NCBI GenBank assembly: GCA_020635255.1
Contig: JACKAC010000001.1
Coordinates: 721,501-785,500, forward strand
Direction: 5' to 3'
DNA length: 64,000 bases
From: Ignavibacteriales bacterium
Lineage (GTDB): Bacteria > Bacteroidota > Ignavibacteria > Tepidaquicellales > Tepidaquicellaceae
Positions within the stretch are counted from its first letter, which is position 1. Every line of letters begins with the position of its first letter. A model generated the notes under the pieces. That model searched no databases. It had not been told where the DNA came from and was given only the letters and a program-made list of their open reading frames with translations. Shown here one piece after another: positions 35,044-44,340 of the stretch. The position numbers were made by a program, and so were the translations under genes.

Positions 35044-37266
35044 TTAATAGTCTATTATTTGAATGTTTTGACCATCAGTTTCAATAATTACAGCTCCGTT
35101 TTGAGAAGTTGAGATCACATCATTTTTGCTGTGCTTAACTCCTCCTTCCGTTAAGATCACCGGTTGTAATCCTTTGGAAAGAGAATCAGATGATAGCAAT
35201 ATTCCGAAGTCTTTATAAGCTACTTTTATGTCAAGAGCACCCTGCGGTGTGTTTTTAAGAAAGTATATTCTGAAATTCTTTATTTGGTCTATCATGTCGC
35301 CCTGACCTACTTCATCTATCCCAATGTTTTTTTCTTTTATTGCTTGTACCTGATAATAATCAAACTCGTGACCGTTTCCTGTTAGTATCTTTGATACAGG
35401 AAAATTATTCACAATATATTCAAGTCCACCGGTTTTAGTTTTCTCATCGCCTGTGAGTATTAGGAGATCTATTTTTTTTACACCGCTTCTTTTCAGGTAG
35501 GGAATTATTGTGCGTTCACCACTATCATAATATGCTGTTTTCGTTCCGCAATCAATCACGATTGTCTTTTCGTCTGGAGTTTGTATGACGGTGCAGTCGC
35601 CTTTGCCGGCATCGAGAAAGCTTGCGCGGAAATTTTTCTCTGTGTCAGTATTGTGCAAAAGGAAAACCAAAAGGACAAGTATAACCAATGCGAGTCTAAA
35701 TTTTAGATTCTTCCGATCGATGGTGAGAAATAGAATCAGTGCGACAAAGTACAGGGTAATATTTACAGTATCAAACTTATATATCTCGAAGTACGCATAA
35801 TCCAATGACGCGCATAGTTTTATAAACCATAGCTGAAAGGAAAGCAGTGTCTGATTCGCTGAAGCAATAATGGATGAGAGATATTCTGATAGGAGAGCAG
35901 TTATTATTTGCATAAAACCGATCGCGAGTGAGAGATTGGCAATAGGTACTATGACAAGGTTTGTGACGACGGATATAACAGATATTTTCTCGAAGTAGCT
36001 TCCCGACACGGGCAGAACACCTATCTGCGCCGCCAGAGTAGTTACCAGCAATATCAAGGCATATTTCAAATAACGCTTGTACCTCCATTCGTAATTATCG
36101 AGACGATCGATGAGGATGGGTTTGAATCTCTCATAACAAAATACCATCGAAAGTACAGCCGTGTATGAAAGGATAAATCCCGGATCGAAGAGTTGCTTTG
36201 TATTAAAGATCAGAATAACAAAGGCAGAAAAGCCGACGATGTTGTAGAAGTTTGTTTTTAATTCCGACTCATATGCTACCAAGAGCAGTATACCCATAAT
36301 AGATGCTCTTACAATAGACGGCGAGCTCCCTGTGAATATACAATAAAATACCAGCGCGGTGATCGCAATTGCGGTTCTTTGTTTGAAGTAGATCCTAAAT
36401 AGTCCTAAGATAGTTGTAATTATAATGAGCACGTAGGCGACGTTAAGACCGGAGACTGCGATGAGGTGCATGACACCAGATTTGATGAATGCGTCCTTTG
36501 TTTCCGGGGAGATGTCATTTCGTTGTCCGGTGATAAGTCCTTTCAAATAGCCGGCTTCGTCACCATACATGTTCTTTTCTATCACTTCCGTCGCGAAATA
36601 TTTAGCCGGGATTATAATGTGACTGTTAACAAAACCACCGTTGTCCGAGGAAAGGAGGATTACGTTTTTATACCCGGAGACGGTGAGGGTTTTGTAGATG
36701 TTATGGAGCATCAGGTAGTGCCGGTAGTCGAACTCGCCGGGGTTTCTTCTTCCGCGGGGCGTAGCCAATCTACCTGTCAGGAGTACTTTGTCACCGGCTT
36801 TTAGTCCGGGTAGTGTTTCCGGCTCGTACCGGTTCTTGTATATTGTGGTGACGATCTCGCCCTCGATCTGTGCCGTATCATTTCCACTTAGTATGCCGGT
36901 TACATTAAGGTTGAACCGCACACGATTAGTATCGTCATCGGGTATATCATTTATTATTCCAATGATAGAGTATTTGTTTTTCTCAGGTGTGTCGGGTATA
37001 TGAGCAATGGAATTTTCAGATAGTGTGTAAAAATCCAGACCCGCGCGGAATATTCCAAATGTGATTAGAAATGAGTAAATTAATAGCAGGTCTAACCCAC
37101 TATTGGAATATTTTTTCTGTTTTACAGCGCAGATGACAATAAGTGCAATAAGGATAAGTAAAATTAGCAAATGGGGGATATCAAAAACAGCGCCGATAAG
37201 TATCCCGGCAGATAAAGCAAGAACAGCCTTCAGGGTAGGAATATTCCTAAATTTTTCCAATTGCAA
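35044..37266 (-). CDS. comEC: ComEC/Rec2-family DNA uptake channel with degenerate beta-lactamase domain
   Basis: 740 residues from a TTG start. ComEC forms the inner-membrane channel for single-stranded DNA in natural transformation. Two N-terminal membrane helices precede an OB-like domain (about 80-200, with NPGEFDYRHYL). The Competence domain follows with many helices (about 225-510, HLIAVSGLNVAYVLI). A metallo-beta-lactamase-like C-terminal domain follows (about 545-740, FLDAGKGDCTVI, DCGTKTAYYDSGERTIIPYLKR). The usual THxDxDHxGG metal site is replaced by LTGDEKTKTGG, so the nuclease site appears lost. No other competence gene is seen here. Confidence 0.88.
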   Translation of the reverse strand: MQLEKFRNIPTLKAVLALSAGILIGAVFDIPHLLILLILIALIVICAVKQKKYSNSGLDLLLIYSFLITFGIFRAGLDFYTLSENSIAHIPDTPEKNKYSIIGIINDIPDDDTNRVRFNLNVTGILSGNDTAQIEGEIVTTIYKNRYEPETLPGLKAGDKVLLTGRLATPRGRRNPGEFDYRHYLMLHNIYKTLTVSGYKNVILLSSDNGGFVNSHIIIPAKYFATEVIEKNMYGDEAGYLKGLITGQRNDISPETKDAFIKSGVMHLIAVSGLNVAYVLIIITTILGLFRIYFKQRTAIAITALVFYCIFTGSSPSIVRASIMGILLLVAYESELKTNFYNIVGFSAFVILIFNTKQLFDPGFILSYTAVLSMVFCYERFKPILIDRLDNYEWRYKRYLKYALILLVTTLAAQIGVLPVSGSYFEKISVISVVTNLVIVPIANLSLAIGFMQIITALLSEYLSSIIASANQTLLSFQLWFIKLCASLDYAYFEIYKFDTVNITLYFVALILFLTIDRKNLKFRLALVILVLLVFLLHNTDTEKNFRASFLDAGKGDCTVIQTPDEKTIVIDCGTKTAYYDSGERTIIPYLKRSGVKKIDLLILTGDEKTKTGGLEYIVNNFPVSKILTGNGHEFDYYQVQAIKEKNIGIDEVGQGDMIDQIKNFRIYFLKNTPQGALDIKVAYKDFGILLSSDSLSKGLQPVILTEGGVKHSKNDVISTSQNGAVIIETDGQNIQIIDY

Positions 37267-37446
37267 CCATGTTAAGTTCTTAATAATAAGTAATAAATCT
37301 TTAAGATTATATATAAAATATCCCCGACTATAAATGGGTATCTATCCGGAAACAATTCAGAATATTTTTCCCTGTATGGTAACTTCATAAGTTGTAAATT
37401 TGTATTATTCGATTTCAAATTTTTTTTTAAAATAAAATACAGCGTG

Positions 37447-37863
37447 ATGAGCTTCTTTAAAAAGAATTTAAATTCTTTAATTGCAATTGTGATCCTTCTT
37501 GTTGCAATTATGGGTTGCAGCAAGTTAAAAGACCTTGCAGGCGGGGAAAAGATGACCTTTTGCGAGAACTACATTTCCGCAACAGATAACTGCGAGGGAG
37601 AAAGCACTAAGTTTACAACCGGTACGCTTACAGTACTTACAAAGTTAAGTGATCCGATAGGTGTGAGCGAAGTTGATATTAACATCACAGATCTGGCTTC
37701 AGGGAAAGTTTATAAAACATTTCCATTTACTGTTACTCCAGATATGACTTATATCTATTTCGATAATGTTGCCTTTACAGAGCCGGGTAAATATAAGGTC
37801 AGCCTCCTTAAAAAGGGTGGTACAGTAGTAATCAGCAACGAGATCGAGATCGTAGCAAGATAA
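37447..37863 (+). CDS. Small lipoprotein, paralogue A
   Basis: 138 residues from the ATG at 37447; a GTG one codon upstream is also possible. A lipoprotein signal ends in IMGC (Cys24). The mature domain has FCENYI and DNCEGES with two cysteines that recur in the paralogue at 39957. It is a single Ig-like beta-sandwich by appearance, with FPFTVTPDMTYIYFDNVAF and a closing EPGKYKVSLLKKG. Function unknown. Both copies lie on the plus strand, on either side of a T9SS gene and a thermonuclease gene. Confidence 0.8.
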   Translation: MSFFKKNLNSLIAIVILLVAIMGCSKLKDLAGGEKMTFCENYISATDNCEGESTKFTTGTLTVLTKLSDPIGVSEVDINITDLASGKVYKTFPFTVTPDMTYIYFDNVAFTEPGKYKVSLLKKGGTVVISNEIEIVAR

Positions 37864-37917
37864 GATTTTGCATCTAAAACTCTCATTTCCGGTTCCGGGA
37901 AATGGGGGCTAGTTATT

Positions 37918-37956
37918 AAAAAAGGTTAGATATGAATGATATATCTAACCTTTTAA
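37918..37956. terminator. Bidirectional terminator between convergent genes
   Basis: AAAGGTTAGATAT / ATATCTAACCTTT stem (37921-37933 and 37941-37953) with a seven-base loop. There are A-runs before and T-runs after it, so it works for the lipoprotein gene (plus) and the DUF2341 gene (minus). A second hairpin (CATTTCC/GGAAATG, about 37884-37904) lies upstream without a T-run. Confidence 0.85.
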
Positions 37957-37977
37957 ATTAAATACTCTAAATTGATA

Positions 37978-39147
37978 CTATTTTACAAGTATCATCTTCA
38001 TTTCCTTAACATAGCTCCCCGCTTCAATTTTGTAGAAGTACACACCACTGGAATGCTCGATGCCGTTCCATATCGCTTCATAAGAGCCCGGTTCCAGATA
38101 CCCATTTACAAGTTGCGATACCTCTCTGCCAAGCATGTCATATACTGTAAGCTTAACATCTGTACTTACCGGTATGTCATATTTAATCTTAGTAACTGGG
38201 TTGAACGGATTTGGATAGTTTTGATTAAGGGCAAATCTCTCGGGGACAGAATTGCTATTTCCCGATAACCCAGTTAGTGTACCAACTGTATATGTAGGCG
38301 CCGGTGAGACCGTATTAGCAGTATAGTACAAAAAGTCCGGATATCCATACTGCAAAGCGGCAAGTGTAGAAGTAGGGAAGGTATTTTCCGTACAAGAATT
38401 GCAATACCTCATATCAAAATAAGTTAAATGTTGTCCAATTTGAGATGAAGCTTGCCAATAGTAACCGTCACCACTTCCCTGAAAAAGTGACATTATATAT
38501 TGTGTACCGGATGTTATCCAGAATGCCTGGTTGAGTAATCCATATGCCCAAACGGAAGCAGGACCCGTCACCTGAATTTGTTTTATAATTTGTTGGGAAT
38601 TGTAATCCCACATAGTCAGGTACCTTGTTGTTCCTGTAGGCTCATTTTTACCAAAGTCGGTGACAAGGAGATCCTGGTTTGGCGAAAAGCGGAAGCCTCT
38701 GGAACTGTTCCATATTCCTGACGAAGTGTTAGTATTGCCCCCGGAAATACTATCGATTGCCGAATGTGGTCCGTCAAAAATCGACAATGTTGTTGCGGGA
38801 GTTGCAGACATATTTCCGAAATTGCAATAAATCGTCGTATTGCCTGCAGGAAGAGATGGAAGCTTAATCCATAATTTTGTTGAGTCGGTATTCATATACC
38901 CCTCTATGTAATAATCAAGCAATGTGGTCAGAGCCGGGCTGTCGTAAAACCTAATATCGTCCCCATCAGCATCCATAAGGGTTGCACCTATATAGGTTGC
39001 TGTGTTTAACCTGATCAATACCTGAACATTTGTTCCCGCACTTCCGCTGTTCATTATAGTTATTGGCAGAGTGTAAGGAAAGGGCTGAGCTTTAGCCTGA
39101 AAAGAGATCACTAAAAATAAAAACGAAAGAAGAAAAAATTTTTTCAT
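37978..39147 (-). CDS. Secreted DUF2341-domain protein with T9SS sorting domain
   Basis: 389 residues. Signal peptide (1-20). Residues about 24-125 match DUF2341: PITIMNSGSAGTNVQVLIRLN, DADGDDIRFYD and STKLWIKLPSLPAGNTTIY. DUF2341 often sits in surface or carbohydrate-related proteins. The middle region (about 130-295) is not recognised and carries two cysteine pairs. The C-terminus (about 305-389) is a type A T9SS sorting domain (NYPNPFNPVTKIKYD). Probably surface-exposed; binding target unknown. Confidence 0.9.
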   Translation of the reverse strand: MKKFFLLSFLFLVISFQAKAQPFPYTLPITIMNSGSAGTNVQVLIRLNTATYIGATLMDADGDDIRFYDSPALTTLLDYYIEGYMNTDSTKLWIKLPSLPAGNTTIYCNFGNMSATPATTLSIFDGPHSAIDSISGGNTNTSSGIWNSSRGFRFSPNQDLLVTDFGKNEPTGTTRYLTMWDYNSQQIIKQIQVTGPASVWAYGLLNQAFWITSGTQYIMSLFQGSGDGYYWQASSQIGQHLTYFDMRYCNSCTENTFPTSTLAALQYGYPDFLYYTANTVSPAPTYTVGTLTGLSGNSNSVPERFALNQNYPNPFNPVTKIKYDIPVSTDVKLTVYDMLGREVSQLVNGYLEPGSYEAIWNGIEHSSGVYFYKIEAGSYVKEMKMILVK

Positions 39148-39343
39148 ATTACCCCCTTGGTTTATGATTAAAATTTTTTATGTCTTCCTGTTTTGTGTAA
39201 TATGTGGAGTAAACAGAAGGTAGAAGAGAACAGGTATATGAAATGTAATTACACGGATCCTTTTAATCAATTGATTTTAGTGATATTCCATATTAAATAT
39301 TTGCCTTAAAAATTGGATAAATTTTGCTATTATAGAAAATATT

Positions 39344-39928
39344 ATGATCAAGCTTATCCGCAAGACCGGTACATTTATTTTCATTCTTATTCTGGCTTTT
39401 ATATTTTACTTTGTTTTTGTCAAGCCGCGTATAGGAAGTATCGACAATACAAACATATCAGGTGAGAATACAGGCGCAGGGTATTATGTAGAGAGAGTAG
39501 TCGATGGAGATACATTTGTACTTTCTGATAAAAGTAGAGTAAGGTTACTCGGCATAGATGCCCCTGAGGTCAGTGAATCCAGCAAAATGGAGCGGGAATC
39601 CGAAAGAACGGGACAGGATAAAGAAACGATAAGAAAGCTTGGAGAATCTTCGGCACGGTATTTGAGGGAATTAGTAGAGGGAAAGAGAGTTATGCTTACA
39701 AAGGAAAATGATTACGAAGATAAAGATCAGTACGGACGTCTCTTACGGTATGCTTACCTTGAAGACGGTACATTTGTAAACGGTAAAATGGTCGAGGAAG
39801 GTTATGCACAGGTATTCAGGAAATATGATCTCAGCAGAAAGAGCGAATTACTTGCATTGGAGAAAGATGCCCGTGAAAATGAGAGAGGACTGTGGGGAAC
39901 GGTCGAGGGCACAAAACAGTTCAGATAA
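39344..39928 (+). CDS. Thermonuclease-family (SNase) protein, membrane-anchored
   Basis: 194 residues. One N-terminal membrane helix (about 9-29) is followed by a staphylococcal-nuclease fold: ERVVDGDTFVLSDKSRVRLLGIDAPE (catalytic Arg in VRLLGID), a second Arg-containing segment DQYGRLLRYAY and GYAQVFRKY. The Asp, Arg, Glu pattern of active SNase is kept. It probably cuts DNA and RNA in the periplasm. It is followed after 28 bases by the second small lipoprotein gene, likely in one transcript. Confidence 0.9.
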   Translation: MIKLIRKTGTFIFILILAFIFYFVFVKPRIGSIDNTNISGENTGAGYYVERVVDGDTFVLSDKSRVRLLGIDAPEVSESSKMERESERTGQDKETIRKLGESSARYLRELVEGKRVMLTKENDYEDKDQYGRLLRYAYLEDGTFVNGKMVEEGYAQVFRKYDLSRKSELLALEKDARENERGLWGTVEGTKQFR

Positions 39929-39956
39929 AATTTTTATATAATATCATATCAATAAA

Positions 39957-40370
39957 ATGAAAAAAGTAATTAATAAGCATTTTGTATTTCTCCTCGCGGC
40001 GGGTATTGTATTTACTGCTGTTTTCGGTTGTGATATGATGCAAAAGATCCTCGGCTCCAATAAACTCTATTTTTGTGATAAGTATGTGGTCGAAAGCGAT
40101 TTTTGTGAAGGAGAAGGTAATAAGTTCACTGTAGGTACGGTAACCGTCATGGCAAAATTAAAAGAGCCCGTTAATACGACTGAGGTAACTATCAACGTAA
40201 AGGAAAAAACTACCGGCAATACTGTAAATAATTTTCCTTTTACGGTGACTCCTGATATGACATACATTCATTTTAAAGGAGTAGCCTTTACAGCTCCGGG
40301 TACTTATACAGTTACACTTGTGAAGGACGGTGCAGACGTGGTCAGCAATGATATAGAGATAACCGAGTAA
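39957..40370 (+). CDS. Small lipoprotein, paralogue B
   Basis: 137 residues. Lipoprotein signal ending VFGC (Cys25). Clear paralogue of the protein at 37447: shared FC...FCEGE cysteine pair, KFTVGTVTVMAKL, FPFTVTPDMTYIHFKGVAFT and APGTYTVTL. Function unknown. Encoded just after the thermonuclease gene. A weak hairpin follows the stop. Confidence 0.8.
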   Translation: MKKVINKHFVFLLAAGIVFTAVFGCDMMQKILGSNKLYFCDKYVVESDFCEGEGNKFTVGTVTVMAKLKEPVNTTEVTINVKEKTTGNTVNNFPFTVTPDMTYIHFKGVAFTAPGTYTVTLVKDGADVVSNDIEITE

Positions 40371-40397
40371 AGGGGTGTTATTTGCCCCTGTATTTTG
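40371..40397 (+). terminator. Weak hairpin after lipoprotein B
   Basis: AGGGG / CCCCT (40371-40375 and 40385-40389) with a short T-rich tail. Short stem, so uncertain. Confidence 0.4.
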
Positions 40398-40478
40398 TCC
40401 CGAAAATCCTTATCTTTATTGATATTTAATTTTAGTTCTGTAATAAAATTAAGACAATGAGATAAGAGAGGACGATTA

Positions 40479-41948
40479 ATGGCGAAATCAAAGAAAATTC
40501 TCGATACAGCGATAACATTTGATGACGTCCTCCTTGTGCCTCAGAAATCCACAGTTCTTCCCCGCGAAGTTGATCTAACAACACGTCTTACAAAGGAAAT
40601 CACGCTTAATATCCCGATAATATCATCTGCAATGGATACCGTTACGGAATCCGAGATGGCTATTGCTATTGCGCGAGAGGGGGGAATTGGTATTATTCAT
40701 AAGAATATGCCGATTGATGTGCAGGCTGGTCAGGTTGACAAGGTAAAGCGAAGTGAGAGCGGAATGATAAGAAACCCCGTTACACTTCTGGCAGATAAAA
40801 CGATCGGTGATGCATTGATTGTAATGGAAGAGTTTAAGATATCCGGTATCCCTATTGTGAATGGTGACAATAAACTTATCGGTATTCTAACAAACCGTGA
40901 TCTGCGTTTCGAACCTAATCCTGACATTCCGGTCGAAGAGATAATGACAAAAGAAAATCTCATCACGGCACCGGTAGGAACCGATCTGGACAAAGCAGAG
41001 AAGATCCTTCAGAATTACAAAATAGAGAAGCTACCTGTAGTCGATAAGAAAGGAATATTAAGGGGACTTATTACATTTAAGGATATACAGAAGAGGAAGA
41101 AATTCCCGAACGCATGTAAAGATGAATACGGCAGGCTGAGAGTAGGCGCAGCGGTCGGTGTAACCCGCGACACGATAGAGAGAGTCCAGGCGTTAAAAGA
41201 GGCAGGTGTAGACGTTATAGCAATAGATACGGCACATGGTCATTCGGCAGGTGTGCTGGATATGGTAAAGGCGATAAAGAAAAAGACAGGTGTAGAGCTT
41301 ATTGCAGGGAATGTCGCTACGGCGGCGGCTACACTCGATCTTATAAAGGCAGGAGCTGATTGTGTAAAGATAGGTATTGGCGCCGGATCGATCTGTACAA
41401 CACGGGTAATAGCTGGTGTCGGTGTTCCTCAGATGACAGCAATAATAGAATGTGCAAGCGAAGCAATGAAGCATAATATACCCGTAATAGCAGACGGCGG
41501 TTTAAAGCAGACGGGCGACGTACCGAAGGCGATCGCGGGTGGAGCGGATACGGTCATGATAGGCGGAATGTTTGCCGGTGTTGACGAATCACCCGGCGAG
41601 AAAGTTTTATATGAAGGCAGGAGCTATAAAATGTACCGCGGAATGGGTTCCATCTCTGCAATGAGAGAGGGAAGCAAGGACAGGTACTTCCAGGATGTAG
41701 AAGATGATATAAAAAAACTCGTGCCGGAAGGTATAGAAGGGATCGTCCCGGCAAAAGGTCCTCTAAGCGAAACAATATACCAGCTTGTTGGCGGTCTCCG
41801 CGCTGCAATGGGTTACTGCGGAGCAAAGAATATCAAGACAATGAAAACTAATACCTCATTCGTACAAATAACGAACGCAGGTCTCAAGGAATCACATCCA
41901 CACGACGTAAAGATTACAAAAGAAGCCCCGAACTACTCGCCGAAGTAA
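40479..41948 (+). CDS. guaB: Inosine-5'-monophosphate dehydrogenase
   Basis: 489 residues. Oxidises IMP to XMP with NAD+, the committed step to GMP. A (beta/alpha)8 barrel begins with TFDDVLLVPQKS and holds active-site Cys306 in GIGAGSICTTRV. Two CBS domains are inserted at about 95-205 (with IPIVNGDNKLIGILTNRDL and LPVVDKKGILRGLIT). The flap YRGMGSISAM and a C-terminal LVGGLRAAMGYCGA segment are present. Complete and normal in length. It is a single gene here, unlinked to purF at the start of the window. Confidence 0.98.
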   Translation: MAKSKKILDTAITFDDVLLVPQKSTVLPREVDLTTRLTKEITLNIPIISSAMDTVTESEMAIAIAREGGIGIIHKNMPIDVQAGQVDKVKRSESGMIRNPVTLLADKTIGDALIVMEEFKISGIPIVNGDNKLIGILTNRDLRFEPNPDIPVEEIMTKENLITAPVGTDLDKAEKILQNYKIEKLPVVDKKGILRGLITFKDIQKRKKFPNACKDEYGRLRVGAAVGVTRDTIERVQALKEAGVDVIAIDTAHGHSAGVLDMVKAIKKKTGVELIAGNVATAAATLDLIKAGADCVKIGIGAGSICTTRVIAGVGVPQMTAIIECASEAMKHNIPVIADGGLKQTGDVPKAIAGGADTVMIGGMFAGVDESPGEKVLYEGRSYKMYRGMGSISAMREGSKDRYFQDVEDDIKKLVPEGIEGIVPAKGPLSETIYQLVGGLRAAMGYCGAKNIKTMKTNTSFVQITNAGLKESHPHDVKITKEAPNYSPK

Positions 41949-42066
41949 TTAAAGGAAAAGTAGTTACCTGAAATAATCCTTTTACATATTCTGCGGATTA
42001 ATTACATTTATTCCTAGTTGTATAGTTTAAGGAAAACTCCCTCCAAACAATAAAAATACAATCCAA

Positions 42067-42567
42067 ATGTACAGAAAAGTTCAAGATTTTCTCGACAACT
42101 GGGCTTATGAAAGCTCGGCAACAGCAAAAGTATTGGGAAATTTAACCGATGAGTCTCTCGGACAAAAAGTTACCGATGATGGCAGGTCACTGGGATTCCT
42201 TGCGTGGCACACAGTAGTCACCATTCCTGATATGATGGGAAGGACAGGCTTAAAGATCGATGGTCCCGCATTCGAAGACCCTATGCCGTCGACTGCTGCA
42301 GAAATTAAGCAGGCTTATGAAAAAGCTGCCGCCTCACTTGCTGATCAGATCAGTAAGGAGTGGAATGATGATTCGTTAAATACTGAGGACGATATGTATG
42401 GTGAGAACTGGAAAAAGGGACAATCACTTCATAATTTTCTTACACATGAGATACACCACCGTGCGCAAATGACTGTGCTTATGAGGCAGGCGGGCTTAAA
42501 AGTGCCGGGTGTTTATGGTCCGTCAAAAGAAGAATGGGCTAACTATGGTATGGAACCTATGCCATAG
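42067..42567 (+). CDS. DinB-family protein
   Basis: 166 residues, four-helix bundle. The DinB metal triad appears as His in LAWHTVV and two His in THEIHHRAQM. The DinB/YfiT family contains thiol transferases and proteins of unknown role, so the substrate cannot be named. It stands alone between guaB and the Bax-inhibitor-like gene. Confidence 0.85.
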   Translation: MYRKVQDFLDNWAYESSATAKVLGNLTDESLGQKVTDDGRSLGFLAWHTVVTIPDMMGRTGLKIDGPAFEDPMPSTAAEIKQAYEKAAASLADQISKEWNDDSLNTEDDMYGENWKKGQSLHNFLTHEIHHRAQMTVLMRQAGLKVPGVYGPSKEEWANYGMEPMP

Positions 42568-42659
42568 TGAATTTCCCGAAACAATTAACGAATTTCTTCC
42601 ATTTATCTTTATATAATTAATTTTATTTTTAGTGAAAGAATTAACTATAGGAGAAATAT

Positions 42660-43367
42660 ATGGATCAGGAATTTGTAGCCAGGTATTCGGGAACGCCTGA
42701 GCAAGCGGCGGAAATATCCCGCTCATTCCTTTTAAAGGTATATAACTGGATGGCAATGGGGCTGGCGATCACAGGTCTGGTTGCTTTTGCAGTATCCAGA
42801 TTCGTAAGCGTCTATGTCATGCAGAAGTATATCTTCGTCTTTTACGGACTGCTGGTATTTGAATTAATTCTAGTTTGGGGGTTAACATGGGCTATTGACA
42901 AAATACCTCCTTTTCTTGGATTGTTGGCATTTTTGTTCTATGCTTTCCTAAATGGGTTAACTTTGTCGGTAATTTTTTATGTTTACACTTCTGCTACTTT
43001 GTTCATGACTTTTTTTGTAACAGCAGGGACATTTATTGGGATGAGTGTATTCGGGTATATTACAAAGATAGACCTCACAAAGTTTGGCGCATTTCTTTAT
43101 ATGGGGCTTTTTGGATTAATAATTGGCACGTTTGCTAATATTTTTTGGGCAAATTCAACATTTTATTGGTTAGTTACTTATGCAGGGGTAATTATTTTTG
43201 TCGGATTGACCGCATATGATACGCAGAGAATTAAAAAGCAGGCTATGGAAACAGACGGTTCAGATGATGCAGGAAAAAGAGCATCTATAATGGGAGCATT
43301 AGCTCTTTATCTTGATTTCATAAACTTGTTCTTATTCTTATTAAGAATTTTCGGAAGAAGAAGTTAA
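42660..43367 (+). CDS. Bax inhibitor-1/YccA-family membrane protein
   Basis: 235 residues with seven predicted membrane helices. TM-rich sequence includes YNWMAMGLAITGLVAF, FGYITKIDLTKFG and the C-terminal YDTQRIK with Asp, then ALALYLDFINLFLFLLRIFG, all typical of the BI-1/YccA (TMBIM) family. Homologues act as pH-sensitive calcium leak channels or modulate membrane proteolysis. A strong AGGAG site lies at 42649-42653, six bases before the ATG. Its stop abuts the stop of the convergent gene with no spacer. Confidence 0.93.
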   Translation: MDQEFVARYSGTPEQAAEISRSFLLKVYNWMAMGLAITGLVAFAVSRFVSVYVMQKYIFVFYGLLVFELILVWGLTWAIDKIPPFLGLLAFLFYAFLNGLTLSVIFYVYTSATLFMTFFVTAGTFIGMSVFGYITKIDLTKFGAFLYMGLFGLIIGTFANIFWANSTFYWLVTYAGVIIFVGLTAYDTQRIKKQAMETDGSDDAGKRASIMGALALYLDFINLFLFLLRIFGRRS

Positions 43368-44237
43368 TTATTGTATCCAGCGGCGGACGACGAATTTTAG
43401 TCCGTCCATATCGGTATCGTAATCATTTACCGGTATGCGGGATTCCATAACAGAGTAAAGTCTTTCAATAAGGGGCATCTTGTGAACGCCGTCAGGATTA
43501 GAACTTTCGATGGTAGTGCTGTCATTAAGAGCGATTATAAGATGCCCCTTCCATACAATAAAATCGAGAGGCTCGATTAAACCCGCGATCTCCTCAGGAG
43601 TTTTTCCCTGTATATCCACGGCTTCACCATAGTAAACGAGCGACGAGGTATTGCGAGGAGTATTTCCGTCGGTTGCCTGATATATGAGCCCGGAGCAATC
43701 GACTCCTTCCAGACACCACTGTTTTTTTAATCCTTCATCAACTTCAGACGACGGCGTATAATATTCCATTAATTGTGCAATACCCTCAGCGTAGTTTCCC
43801 CCCCACATGTACTGGTAACCATTTAGTTCATTAAGACGGGAGAGAATCTCTGTTTTCGACGGCATAGTGTGGTCGCGGTCGAGCGTCATTCCGCCGCCAT
43901 TTTTTACGAAACGGCTGTCTATATACAGGTCAGAAGAATTGTATGGATAATCTTCGGTTGTTATTCGGAATATATCATGGTCGCCCATTTGTATTACTTC
44001 ATAAACTTTGAACAACGTATTGGGAAGAGCTACGAACTCCAATTCACGTATTAATCCCTGGTCATCACGCTTTACTTCTATTCCGGATTCTCCTCCAAAT
44101 ACAGATGAAAAATCGGAAGTATTCAAGACAGGTGTAGGTAAAACCGCTACAACATACTTAATTACATCCTGTGAATACGATCTGATAGAAATAAATAAGA
44201 AAAGGATTAGTAATAGTGTAAACTTTGCTCTAAACAT
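43368..44237 (-). CDS. Secreted NlpC/P60-type cysteine peptidase-like protein
   Basis: 289 residues with a signal peptide (1-22). The C-terminal half has YMWGGNYAEG, catalytic Cys in EGVDCSGLIYQATDG, and His in VWKGHLIIALND, the order of an NlpC/P60 catalytic dyad. The N-terminal half (about 25-130) is probably an SH3-like or other binding domain. Likely cleaves peptidoglycan stem peptides in the periplasm. It is divergent from the TMTC-like gene. Confidence 0.85.
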   Translation of the reverse strand: MFRAKFTLLLILFLFISIRSYSQDVIKYVVAVLPTPVLNTSDFSSVFGGESGIEVKRDDQGLIRELEFVALPNTLFKVYEVIQMGDHDIFRITTEDYPYNSSDLYIDSRFVKNGGGMTLDRDHTMPSKTEILSRLNELNGYQYMWGGNYAEGIAQLMEYYTPSSEVDEGLKKQWCLEGVDCSGLIYQATDGNTPRNTSSLVYYGEAVDIQGKTPEEIAGLIEPLDFIVWKGHLIIALNDSTTIESSNPDGVHKMPLIERLYSVMESRIPVNDYDTDMDGLKFVVRRWIQ

Positions 44238-44340
44238 TGGTTATTCTAATTAAATTGTTATAAGGTTCTATTAATATTAAATTGATAAAATTCGACGTTT
44301 TTCTCAATGTATTACAGTATTTTAAATCAAAATATTTAAA

